Below the pieces are notes generated by a model. That model did no database searches. It worked only from the letters and a program-made list of their open reading frames with translations, and had not been told where the DNA came from. This document shows, piece after piece, positions 17,567-26,710 of a stretch of DNA of 46,074 bases. Source of the DNA: an uncultured Pelagibacteraceae bacterium (lineage in GTDB: Bacteria > Pseudomonadota > Alphaproteobacteria > Pelagibacterales > Pelagibacteraceae); assembly GCA_902572225.1 (NCBI GenBank), contig CACGFJ010000006.1, forward strand, positions 1-46,074, in the 5' to 3' direction. The translations under genes were made by a program, and so were the position numbers. Each line of letters opens with the position of its first letter. The stretch's first letter is position 1.

Positions 17567-19648
17567 TCAAGTGTTTAGTTTTCCAGCTATTTTCAAAGCG
17601 AACGCGTAGTCAACTGCAATCTCCTCAATTGCTCCATCTCTCCCAGATTTTCCTCCATGACCTGCATTCATTTCTGTTTTTAATAAAAGTAAATTGTTAT
17701 CCGTTTTGTAATCCCTTAATTTTGCAGTAAATTTTGCTGGCTCATCAAATAATACCCTATTATCACTTAAACTTGTTGTTATCAAAATGTTTGGGTAATC
17801 CATCTTTTTAATATTGTTATAAGGTGCATATGAAAATATGTAATCAAAGTGTTCTTTTTTATCTTTAGCATTTCCAAATTCATCAAATTCGCCGACTGTT
17901 AATGGTAACGAATGGTCTAAGTTCGTGGTCAACGAGTCAACGAAAGGAACAGCCATAACAATACCCAAAAATAATTCAGGCGCTTTGTTAACAACGGCTC
18001 CCATTAAAAGACCTCCAGCAGATCCACCCATTCCAATAATATTACCTTTAGACGTAAACTTTTTTTCAATTAAAAATTTTGCAGAAGCAATGTAATCTTC
18101 AAAAGTATTTTTCTTGTTTAATAACTTTCCTTCTTTCCACCATTTCATTCCTTTTTCCATACCGCCTCTAATATGAGAAGTTACCCATATAATATCTCGC
18201 TCTATTAAACTTATTCTGGTTGAAGAAAAACTTGGTGACATAGAACTACCATAAGATCCATACCCATATAATAATAATTTTGCAGATCCATCTAATTTAG
18301 TTTTTTTATGTCTTGTTATAGTTATAGGAACCATTCTTCCGTCATGAGAGGCACACTCTAATCTTTCAACTATGTAGTCATCAGAATTATGGCCACTAGG
18401 AATCTCTTGTTCTTTAACTAATTTTTTCTCTTTTGTTTTAAGATTGTATAGGTAAGTCCTTCCGGGAGTTTTTGGTGATGAATATGATAAATAAACGGTA
18501 TCAGTATTTCTATCTCTTTGGGTTAACGACACACCAGGAACAATAACTTTTTCATCTGAAAAAAATATTTCTTCTTCTTCATCATTTTTTGGATTTCTTA
18601 ATATTAATTTTGATAATGCATTAGAAGTTTCAGATCTTATAATCCAATCATTTAAAAAAATTAATCCTCCAATTAAAACCTCTTCTCGTGCAGGTATAAA
18701 TGTTTCCCACTCCTTTTTTTCTAAATCATTTGTCTTTTCGATCTTAAAATCTTCTGCATCTTCATTTGTATGTTTATAGAAATTACCATTCCATGAATTA
18801 ACAGAATATATTATCCCTCTTTTTCTTTTATCAATTAATTTTGGTTTTGGAATTATTTCATCTGCTTTAAAATAATACTGTTCGGACGTATTATGATCAG
18901 ATGACGTAATAAAAAAATACTTTTCGTCAGAGCTAAGACCTATTCCTACAGTAAATGCTTCACTTTCTTCTTTAAATATAAGAATATCTTTACTAGTAGG
19001 AGTTCCAATTTCATGCCTGTAAATTTCTCTTGGTCTGTGATTGTCATCAAGCTTAGAGTAAAAAATATATTTGTCATCTAAGCTAAATGTTATTCCACCA
19101 CTTGTATTTTCAATTTTTTCACCAACTTGCTCTCGACTTTTAATATCTCTTATATGTATGGTGTAATATTCAGATCCTTTTAAATCTAATGAATAAGCTA
19201 GTAATTTATCATTATAGCTAACTTCTAAGTCTCCAAGCCCAAAATATTCTGTTTTAAGCTTTGCTTTTTCTAAATCACCATTCCAAATTTCTTCTATTTC
19301 ATCAGAATCAATTTTTTTTCTTAACTTTATAGAATAATTTCCTTTTGTTGTTGTTTTTGTCCAGTAACTATATCTTACATCTTTGAATGGAAGAGACTCA
19401 TCATCAAGTTTAATTCTTCCTTTAATTTCATCGAATAAAACTTTTTGAATTTCTTTTGTATCTGACATTTGATGACTAAAATAATCATTTTCATCTTCAA
19501 GATATTTTCTCACCTCTGGCAATAATTTTGAACTATCTTTCAATACTTCAAGTATATTTTCCTGATGTATCCAACTATAATCGTCTTCCCAAGTTACGTT
19601 GTGACAAGATTTTAATTCTGGTTTTTTTTTAAGCTGTGGTATTTTCAT
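17567..19648 (-). CDS. ptrB: S9 family prolyl oligopeptidase (oligopeptidase B-like)
   Basis: GMGGSAGGLLMGAVVNKAPELF catalytic Ser motif; LLYGYGSYGSSMSPSFSSTRISLIERDIIW. Confidence 0.92.
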   Translation of the reverse strand: MKIPQLKKKPELKSCHNVTWEDDYSWIHQENILEVLKDSSKLLPEVRKYLEDENDYFSHQMSDTKEIQKVLFDEIKGRIKLDDESLPFKDVRYSYWTKTTTKGNYSIKLRKKIDSDEIEEIWNGDLEKAKLKTEYFGLGDLEVSYNDKLLAYSLDLKGSEYYTIHIRDIKSREQVGEKIENTSGGITFSLDDKYIFYSKLDDNHRPREIYRHEIGTPTSKDILIFKEESEAFTVGIGLSSDEKYFFITSSDHNTSEQYYFKADEIIPKPKLIDKRKRGIIYSVNSWNGNFYKHTNEDAEDFKIEKTNDLEKKEWETFIPAREEVLIGGLIFLNDWIIRSETSNALSKLILRNPKNDEEEEIFFSDEKVIVPGVSLTQRDRNTDTVYLSYSSPKTPGRTYLYNLKTKEKKLVKEQEIPSGHNSDDYIVERLECASHDGRMVPITITRHKKTKLDGSAKLLLYGYGSYGSSMSPSFSSTRISLIERDIIWVTSHIRGGMEKGMKWWKEGKLLNKKNTFEDYIASAKFLIEKKFTSKGNIIGMGGSAGGLLMGAVVNKAPELFLGIVMAVPFVDSLTTNLDHSLPLTVGEFDEFGNAKDKKEHFDYIFSYAPYNNIKKMDYPNILITTSLSDNRVLFDEPAKFTAKLRDYKTDNNLLLLKTEMNAGHGGKSGRDGAIEEIAVDYAFALKIAGKLNT

Positions 19649-19665
19649 TTAAATTTAATTAATTT

Positions 19666-20175
19666 ATGAATATTTTTTTTGCAATACTAATAATCTTTAT
19701 AATTCTTTATATTTTACTCAATTGGTTTGCCAAAACCTCAACAAAAAAAATATCAAAATTTGTAAGAACATTTATTATAATTTCTTCAATATTGTTAGCG
19801 GTAATAATGGCATATGCAGGAAGATATATATTTTCCTTACCATTTATGTTGGCTATTTTGCCTTTAATTAAAACGAAAGCAGGTATTTCTTTATTTCAGC
19901 TATTTAGATTATGGGGACTTTTTAGAGTTTTAAAAAATTCTGGCAGATTTAATTTTAATCAATTTAATCAAAATATGTCATCTCAGAATATGAGTTTAGA
20001 TGAAGCATATAGAATTTTAAATTTAGATCCCAAAAAAAAATATACAAAAGATGAAGTGATGAATTCTTATAAAAAAATTATGAAAAAAATTCATCCAGAT
20101 AGAAGTCCAGAATTAAATAATATTGCTACTTTAGTGAACCAAGCCAAAGACACAGTCTTAAAATCGGTTGTTTAA
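19666..20175 (+). CDS. Membrane-anchored J-domain protein
   Basis: N-terminal TM segments; C-terminal DEAYRILNLDPKKKYTKDEVMNSYKKIMKKIHPDRSPE with HPD motif. Confidence 0.85.
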   Translation: MNIFFAILIIFIILYILLNWFAKTSTKKISKFVRTFIIISSILLAVIMAYAGRYIFSLPFMLAILPLIKTKAGISLFQLFRLWGLFRVLKNSGRFNFNQFNQNMSSQNMSLDEAYRILNLDPKKKYTKDEVMNSYKKIMKKIHPDRSPELNNIATLVNQAKDTVLKSVV

Positions 20176-21107
20176 GTATAACTTAGTATTGATTTGTACA
20201 CTTGTTCGACCTTAATTAAATTTGGATCAATTTCACTTCCATGTGTAATATTATTAACATTATATCCTTCAGGAATAATTCTAATATGATTAGGAGTATA
20301 ATCCGTATATGCTTTTGGTGAGTCCAATAAAATTACAAGGCTTGGTTTGCCAGATTGTGAAGAAATATGTGAACCAAATGAATCATTCCCCACATACATA
20401 TCTGCAGAAGCTATAAAAGGTATTACTTCCGAGATATTTTTGTTACTAAGATCTGTAATATTATCTCCTTCAACTTTATCCATTATTTCTTGAGCAATTA
20501 ATTTTTCATTAGGACCACACAAAATAAAAAAATTAAATTTATTTAGTTTATTTAATTCATTTATTAGATTTGAGTAATTATCAGTGCCCCATTTTGTTGT
20601 TGGACCTGAAGATCCAGCTCCTATTACAATGTTAAATTTTGATTTATCAAAATAAGTTGAGATACTTTTAAGTTTATTTTCATTTACGTGAATTTTTGTG
20701 TATGTTTGACATTTCTCAATGTTTAATACACTCGCAGTAAACTTTTGTGCTGCATTAATTAAATGAAGATTTTTCTTTTTAAATAAAGGATAGTGATAAA
20801 TATCTTTTATTCCAGCTAACTTACACGCGATGAATATTCTAGGACTTGGATAATAAATAAATATTTTATCAAAATTGTATTTTTTTAATTCCGATGAAAA
20901 ACTAAATATATTTTTAAATTTATTATATTTTTTATCTATTACTATGACTTCTTTAATTTTAGGATCATCCTCTAATGCATCCGACAAATTATTGCATAAT
21001 GTAAAAACTGTTATAGGTCCAAACTTTTCAGATAACTGATGCACATAACTTAAATGTAACAAATTTGCCCCAAGACCTATATAGCTAAGATAAACACAAA
21101 CTTTCAT
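20172..21107 (-). CDS. Glycosyltransferase family 9 (heptosyltransferase-like)
   Basis: NIVIGAGSSGPTTKWGTDNYSNLINEL; ASADMYVGNDSFGSHISSQSGKPSLVIL. Confidence 0.8.
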   Translation of the reverse strand: MKVCVYLSYIGLGANLLHLSYVHQLSEKFGPITVFTLCNNLSDALEDDPKIKEVIVIDKKYNKFKNIFSFSSELKKYNFDKIFIYYPSPRIFIACKLAGIKDIYHYPLFKKKNLHLINAAQKFTASVLNIEKCQTYTKIHVNENKLKSISTYFDKSKFNIVIGAGSSGPTTKWGTDNYSNLINELNKLNKFNFFILCGPNEKLIAQEIMDKVEGDNITDLSNKNISEVIPFIASADMYVGNDSFGSHISSQSGKPSLVILLDSPKAYTDYTPNHIRIIPEGYNVNNITHGSEIDPNLIKVEQVYKSILSYT

Positions 21108-21180
21108 AAGTATTTAGAATATATTTTTTTATTATTTTTTTCTTAAATCTATTCTATAATTATAGTCATATAATTAAGTT

Positions 21181-22059
21181 ATGATTAATGGAATATATGC
21201 AGCTACATTGTCAGTATTAGATAAAAATCTGGCGTTAAATAGTGAAAAAACTATTAAATATGCTGAAAATCTAATCGACAAAGGTTGCCATGGAGTAGTT
21301 TTTTTTGGAAGTACTGGACAATCACAACTCATATCTCTTTCGGAAAAAATTCAATTAATCAATTTGTTACCAAAAAGTAATTATAGGGACAAATTTATAA
21401 TTGGAACCGGTCTTAATTCGCTAGTTGATAATATTAATTTGATAAAAATAGCCAAATCAAATGGGTTTAATAAATTTCTAATTATGCCCCCTGCCTATTA
21501 TAAGTATAGCGATCACGATGTGATTAATTTTTACTCAAGAATAATAGATGAAATTAATGAATGTAAAATAATTTTATATAATTTCGAAAAATTCTCAGGA
21601 TATAAATTTAGTATTGATTGTGTTGAAGAGCTAGTAAAAAAATTTCCAAGTCAAATAGTTGGAGTAAAAGACAGTTCTTATAATTTGTATGAAAATTTGA
21701 AAATAGATAATTTTTCAGTAATGCCAGGTTCAGAGTCAAAATTATTGAAAGGACTTGAACTAGGTTGCTCTGGAATAATTACAGCAACAACAAATGTTAC
21801 TTCAGTTTTAGCAAGAGATGTTTACGATAAATTTCAAAATGGATCAGATCAATCTTCAAACGAAAAGTTGTGTTTAGTAAGAAGCATTTTCGATAAATTT
21901 AATTTAATCTCTGGATTACATACTTTTATGGCGCAAATTGATCAGGACTACCAGAATTTAATTCCACCATTAAAGTTATTAAATGAAAACGAAAAAAAAA
22001 TATTTTTTGATGAACTTCAAAAGCTTGATTTTGATTTTAAGCACTTAAAAGCAGCATAA
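21181..22059 (+). CDS. Dihydrodipicolinate synthase/N-acetylneuraminate lyase (DapA) family protein
   Basis: GVVFFGSTGQSQLISLSEK; Schiff-base lysine context IVGVKDSSYN. Confidence 0.85.
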   Translation: MINGIYAATLSVLDKNLALNSEKTIKYAENLIDKGCHGVVFFGSTGQSQLISLSEKIQLINLLPKSNYRDKFIIGTGLNSLVDNINLIKIAKSNGFNKFLIMPPAYYKYSDHDVINFYSRIIDEINECKIILYNFEKFSGYKFSIDCVEELVKKFPSQIVGVKDSSYNLYENLKIDNFSVMPGSESKLLKGLELGCSGIITATTNVTSVLARDVYDKFQNGSDQSSNEKLCLVRSIFDKFNLISGLHTFMAQIDQDYQNLIPPLKLLNENEKKIFFDELQKLDFDFKHLKAA

Positions 22060-23246
22060 TGAAACTTATAAATTTTTTAAATGATTTATTCAAAGAAGAT
22101 GGCTTTATCTTAATAGATTATAATTCTAACAGATATGTTATAGGAAAGCCTTTGAAAGAAATTCCTATAGAATTACAATTGTTAGACAAAAGTTTGCATA
22201 AAAAATTACTTTTCCATCCTGATTTATATTTTGGTGAAGCATATACCAATGGCTCTTTAAGATTAAAAAATGGAACCTTGACGGAATTTCTTGATATAGC
22301 TTTTAAAAATATTGGAAGAGCAGATATTAATATATATGGAAAGATATTAAATAAAATAAAGGGAACTTTAAAATATTTAACAAGTTTTAATAAAATTGTT
22401 AAATCTAAACAAAATGTTGCACACCATTATGATATTTCAGAAAAATTATATGATTTGTTTCTTGATAAAAAAAGACAATATTCATGTGCATACTTCAAAA
22501 ATGAGAATGATAGCTTGGAAACTGCTCAAGAAAATAAAATTGATCACATAATTAAAAAACTTCATATACAACCTAACCAAAAAGTTTTAGATATTGGATC
22601 TGGTTGGGGAACACTTGCAATTGACATTGCAAAAAAAACAAAAGCTTCAGTTACCGGAATTACACTTTCAGAAAATCAATTAAAATATAGCCAAGAAAAA
22701 GCCAAAGAATTAAATTTAGATAATCAAGTTGAATTTAAATTAATAGATTACAGACAATTGAATGAAAAATTTGATAGGATAGTTAGTGTTGGAATGTTTG
22801 AACATGTTGGAAAAAAATTCTATGAAACCTATTTTAATAGAGTGTCTCAAATGTTAAAAAAGGATGGAGTAGCTTTGATACACACAATTGGATCAAATCT
22901 ACCACCTAGAGACCCACAGCCTTGGATAACAAAATATATATTTCCTGGTGGATATACTCCTAGTTTAAGCGAAATAGCGAGGCCAATAGAGGATTCTGGA
23001 CTTATAGCTACAGATATAGAGATTTTAAGGATGCACTATGCTCACACATTAAGAAATTGGAGAGAAAGATTTCTATCAAAAAAAGATCAAGTTTTAGAAA
23101 TGTTTGATGAAAAATTTTTAAGGATGTGGGAATTTTATCTTACAAGTTGTGAAATGGCTTTTAAATGGGGAGATCAAGTTGTATTTCAACTTCAGCTAAC
23201 TAAAGATATTAGGTCTGTTCCTAATACTAGAGACTATATTTATTAA
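22059..23246 (+). CDS. Cyclopropane-fatty-acyl-phospholipid synthase family SAM-dependent methyltransferase
   Basis: NVAHHYDISEKLYDLFLDKKRQYSCAYFKN; VLDIGSGWGTLAIDIAKK; VSVGMFEHVGKKFYETYF. Confidence 0.92.
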   Translation: MKLINFLNDLFKEDGFILIDYNSNRYVIGKPLKEIPIELQLLDKSLHKKLLFHPDLYFGEAYTNGSLRLKNGTLTEFLDIAFKNIGRADINIYGKILNKIKGTLKYLTSFNKIVKSKQNVAHHYDISEKLYDLFLDKKRQYSCAYFKNENDSLETAQENKIDHIIKKLHIQPNQKVLDIGSGWGTLAIDIAKKTKASVTGITLSENQLKYSQEKAKELNLDNQVEFKLIDYRQLNEKFDRIVSVGMFEHVGKKFYETYFNRVSQMLKKDGVALIHTIGSNLPPRDPQPWITKYIFPGGYTPSLSEIARPIEDSGLIATDIEILRMHYAHTLRNWRERFLSKKDQVLEMFDEKFLRMWEFYLTSCEMAFKWGDQVVFQLQLTKDIRSVPNTRDYIY

Positions 23247-23275
23247 AAATTAGCTGATAAAGCTGTATCTCTTAA

Positions 23276-24454
23276 ATGAAAAAAAAGAAAAAAAAACCTA
23301 AAAAAAAAAATTTAAAAACAAAGGTTAAAAAATCAAAAAATAAATCCAAGGCAAAAACAAAGAAAAAAAGACCAAAATTAAAAAAAAAAATAACAAAAAG
23401 ATTAAATCGAAGAAAAAAAATAAAAAAAGTTAAGTTAAAGACAAGTACTGAAAAGGGTATTATTTCAAGAACGGTCAGACTTGAGGAAGATTTAAAAAAT
23501 AAGTTTTCTTTCAAATTTAGTTTTAATTTATTAGCAATTGATAAATTAATACAAAAATTTTTTCAAAGTATAGAATTTAAATTAATTCGTTTTAAAGAAA
23601 TAAGAGCTGAGGAAAAAAGGCAAATTAAACTTGAGAAAATTGAGCAAGCAGAAAAGGAAAAAATCGAAATTGAAAAACAGAAGAAAGTAGATGAGTTAGC
23701 TTTTTTAAAAGAAAAAGAAATCCAGTTAAAACAAGAACAAAAATTAGAAAGAGAAAGAACAAAAGATATAAAATTATTCTTAAGAAAAGAACAGGCTATA
23801 CTAAGAAAAGAGCAGGCGGAGAGACAAAAGAAATTTTTACAAGAATTAAAATTAGAAAAGCAAATAGAAAAGTTTAGAATAAGAGAGGTAAAAGAATTAG
23901 AACAACTAGAAAAATTAGCGTTAAGAGAAAAGAGAGAGGATTATTCAGGATTACAAGAGCGTATCGAAAAACTAAAATTAAAATATCAACAAATAAGAGA
24001 TCAGAAAATAAGAGAACGAGTTGAAGCTTTAGGCGTAGAAACACAAGAAGGAGACGATAGAGCAAAATTACTTCAAAGAGAAAGGGAGTATACTTTAGCT
24101 AGGCAAAAAATTGAGTTTGCACTTGAAAGCTTTTACAGAAGTGCGAATAGTTTAGTTTTTCAACTTAATAAAAGATATATAACTAAACATATGTCTATCT
24201 TGAGATGCATAGACAGAAGATTCGAAACTGGAGAGATATTTATAAAATGGGATGAGACAATTGATGATGAGTGGTTAATACTAATTTATATTAAAAATAA
24301 TTCTCCAGATGAAGGTATAGTCATTGAAGATAAAACAAATGAAGAAAAAAATATTTCACATGAATTTAAACCAAGTGAAATTTTTAAAGCCTCAGATTTA
24401 ATGGTAGATTCATTAACCCAGCTGATTGCAAAAAAAAGATCTAAGAACAATTAA
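23276..24454 (+). CDS. Hypothetical protein: Lys-rich N-terminus, long charged coiled coil, globular C-terminus
   Basis: Long ORF in intact gene context; 35 of the first 56 residues are K/R; strong K/E/Q heptad-like centre. Confidence 0.8.
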   Translation: MKKKKKKPKKKNLKTKVKKSKNKSKAKTKKKRPKLKKKITKRLNRRKKIKKVKLKTSTEKGIISRTVRLEEDLKNKFSFKFSFNLLAIDKLIQKFFQSIEFKLIRFKEIRAEEKRQIKLEKIEQAEKEKIEIEKQKKVDELAFLKEKEIQLKQEQKLERERTKDIKLFLRKEQAILRKEQAERQKKFLQELKLEKQIEKFRIREVKELEQLEKLALREKREDYSGLQERIEKLKLKYQQIRDQKIRERVEALGVETQEGDDRAKLLQREREYTLARQKIEFALESFYRSANSLVFQLNKRYITKHMSILRCIDRRFETGEIFIKWDETIDDEWLILIYIKNNSPDEGIVIEDKTNEEKNISHEFKPSEIFKASDLMVDSLTQLIAKKRSKNN

Positions 24455-24999
24455 ATTTGTTGGTCTTTGATAATTTCTTCTATTAACTTTATATTTTCTC
24501 CACTTTTGATTAATGGATAAATAGATTTTGCTTTTCTCAAGTCATCAACTGCTTTTTCATATTCCTTTAAGCTTAAGTATATTTGCGCTCGTCCTGATAA
24601 TGCTCCAAAATGTCTTGGCTCTAGATCTAAAACTTTTTCAATATCATCTAACGATTTCTCATAATCCCCCAATAAAAATAGTAATGTTGCTCTCTTATTC
24701 CAACCCTCCGCCCATTTTGGGTCCTCATTAATCACATCTGTAAATAGTTTTAATGCCATTCTATACTGCTGATGGTACATGGAATAAGTTCCGTTCTCTA
24801 ATTTGTTCGTCAGATAATCATTGTTTGGGTGTCTTGTCCATTTATTCCAAATTTGATCCTCTAGCTTTTCTGCTTGTTGTAAATTTTTTGCATTAAGCAA
24901 TTCTTTAAACAATATATTTAAATTGTCTGAATACACATTATTTGTACTTACAAATAAAAATATAATTATAAAACTTAAGTATTTTTTAATCACTGACAT
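24451..24999 (-). CDS. TPR-repeat protein, predicted secreted
   Basis: Signal peptide; PKWAEGWNKRATLLFLLGDYEKSLDDIEKVLDLEPRHFGALSGRAQIYLSLKEYEKAVDDLRKA. Confidence 0.88.
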   Translation of the reverse strand: MSVIKKYLSFIIIFLFVSTNNVYSDNLNILFKELLNAKNLQQAEKLEDQIWNKWTRHPNNDYLTNKLENGTYSMYHQQYRMALKLFTDVINEDPKWAEGWNKRATLLFLLGDYEKSLDDIEKVLDLEPRHFGALSGRAQIYLSLKEYEKAVDDLRKAKSIYPLIKSGENIKLIEEIIKDQQI

Positions 25000-26410
25000 A
25001 TACAGATACTCCTCTAGAATTAATGTCTACATCAAATTTTTTATGTAATGGTGGAAAAGCTCTTTGAGAACAATCCAGTCTATCACAAGTTCTACATGAA
25101 ACCCCTACAGGTATCTCTGATTTTTTATCATTCAAATCTAAGTTTTCCGTATAAACAAAATCTCTTGCATATTTGGCTTCACATCCAAGTCCAATAGATA
25201 ACATACTTTTTTTTTGTCCATATCTTCCTATACCTTTTTCAACAGTTCTTGCTATACATACATACTTTTCGCCATTAGTCATTTTACTTACTGCAGCCTG
25301 TATAACACCAGGTCTAGAAAAAGCCGAATATACGTTCCATCGAGGACAAGCACCACCATAACGTGGTATTTCTATACCTGACAATGAAAATCTTTTTGAA
25401 ATATTACCAGCGACATCAACTCTCAAAAAATGAAAAGGAACCCCAGGTAATTTAGGATCATTCAAACATGTGACCCTATGTGTGACTTGTTCGAATGAAG
25501 TTGCAAAAGTATTTTGCAATAACTCTAAATCATATTTAAGTTTTTTACATTCAGAATGAAATAATTTGTAGGGCATTAAAATTGCTGCACCACAATAGTT
25601 TAATAAAGCAACTTTTGTTAATTTTTTCGACTCTTCGTTTGGATAATTAAAAGTATCAAGATAAGAATTTATTATATCACTTGCTCCTTCTTGTACAATT
25701 TGAGCTGCTGCATGTAATTTCTTTGTTTCCAAAGATAAATAATCAGACAATAGTAACTTTCTATTTTTGTTATCATAAATTTTTGAGAATGGTTTTCCTT
25801 CCTCAGGAATTATATCTTGCACTTCAATTTTATACTCTGATTTTAAATAATCACATAAAGCAATATATCTTGTTCTATTATTTTGTTTTATTTGTTCAAA
25901 GATTTGATTTGCAAATTCCTCTAGTTTTGGAAAAAAATTTCTATTTTCTTGCAAAAAATCTGAAATTACTTCTCCGGGAAATGAGTTTTTTCTATTATCT
26001 ACAATTTTTCCTGAAAGTTTTTCAATTTTGTTAACTAATTCATGATCTTTTTTTTTCAAAATGTCTCCTAATCTTATAAGAGCTTTACCAATTTTTGGAT
26101 TACTATTTGCAAGATCTTTAACTTCTGGACCAACTATATCCAAATCTTCAAAAAGTTGATCATCAAGCAATTCTGAAATTGTGTTGACCATATTGATATC
26201 TGATTTATTTGTTAGATCGCTAATGTTGATGCTTAACTCCTCACAAATTTTTAAAAGTAATTCCCCGTCAATTTTTCTTTTACCACCCTCGATTAAAGCT
26301 AAATAACTTGGTGAAATGTTAAGTTGTGAGGCTAGTTTATTTGCCTGCATACCTAGCTGTCTTCTAAAAGCTTTTATTTTTGGACCAATGTTTAATTCTA
26401 CTTGACTCAT
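24986..26410 (-). CDS. ScfR/RamB-like transcriptional regulator (XRE HTH, IrrE-like and DUF2083-like C-terminal region)
   Basis: HTH: LGMQANKLASQLNISPSYLALIEGGKRKI; C-terminal PVGVSCRTCDRLDCSQRAFPPLHKKFDVD cysteine motif; adjacent to aceA. Confidence 0.88.
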   Translation of the reverse strand: MSQVELNIGPKIKAFRRQLGMQANKLASQLNISPSYLALIEGGKRKIDGELLLKICEELSINISDLTNKSDINMVNTISELLDDQLFEDLDIVGPEVKDLANSNPKIGKALIRLGDILKKKDHELVNKIEKLSGKIVDNRKNSFPGEVISDFLQENRNFFPKLEEFANQIFEQIKQNNRTRYIALCDYLKSEYKIEVQDIIPEEGKPFSKIYDNKNRKLLLSDYLSLETKKLHAAAQIVQEGASDIINSYLDTFNYPNEESKKLTKVALLNYCGAAILMPYKLFHSECKKLKYDLELLQNTFATSFEQVTHRVTCLNDPKLPGVPFHFLRVDVAGNISKRFSLSGIEIPRYGGACPRWNVYSAFSRPGVIQAAVSKMTNGEKYVCIARTVEKGIGRYGQKKSMLSIGLGCEAKYARDFVYTENLDLNDKKSEIPVGVSCRTCDRLDCSQRAFPPLHKKFDVDINSRGVSVYVSD

Positions 26411-26416
26411 TTACTA

Positions 26417-26447
26417 TTTGTAAACTTTGTAAATTATTATTTACAAA
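26417..26447. promoter_or_regulatory. Candidate operator array A (regulator-proximal)
   Basis: TTTGTAAA at 26417-26424 and 26426-26433 (9-bp period), inverted TTTACAAA at 26440-26447. Confidence 0.6.
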
Positions 26448-26489
26448 AAATTTATTGTATTTACAGGAGTTTTAACATTTTTAGTGGAT

Positions 26490-26520
26490 TTTGTAAATAT
26501 TGTAAATTATAAAGTTTACA
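26490..26520. promoter_or_regulatory. Candidate operator array B (aceA-proximal)
   Basis: TTTGTAAA at 26490-26497, ATTGTAAA at 26499-26506 (9-bp period), inverted GTTTACA at 26514-26520. Confidence 0.55.
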
Positions 26521-26681
26521 TGGACAAAAATACTATAAAAAACATTGAAACTAGTTCTCAAACTACAAATTACCAAGAGCACCAAGAGCATAGAAGCAGA
26601 GGGGTTTATTTAAGAGATGACCACTGCGATTGGGGATCAAGTGGAATGAATGAGTTTACAGAAGAATATAACGAAAAGTAA
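26520..26681 (+). CDS. Small ORF (53 aa) upstream of aceA, unknown
   Basis: ATG at 26520; [53 protein letters not shown]; the longer 26484 GTG start would place array B inside the ORF and is less likely; no clear Shine-Dalgarno. Confidence 0.5.
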   Translation: MDKNTIKNIETSSQTTNYQEHQEHRSRGVYLRDDHCDWGSSGMNEFTEEYNEK

Positions 26682-26710
26682 AAAGAATTAGTTTTTTTAA
26701 AGGGGGAATA

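Noticed and set aside
23272-23514. 80-aa Phe-rich minus-strand ORF
   Set aside because: Reverse complement of poly-Lys codons gives poly-Phe; compositional artefact
25681-26034. 117-aa plus-strand ORF
   Set aside because: Antisense to the regulator CDS; Leu/Phe-rich shadow with no RBS
26484-26519. GTG start at 26484 for the small ORF upstream of aceA
   Set aside because: Would place the phased TTTGTAAA sites inside the coding region; the ATG at 26520 is more plausible
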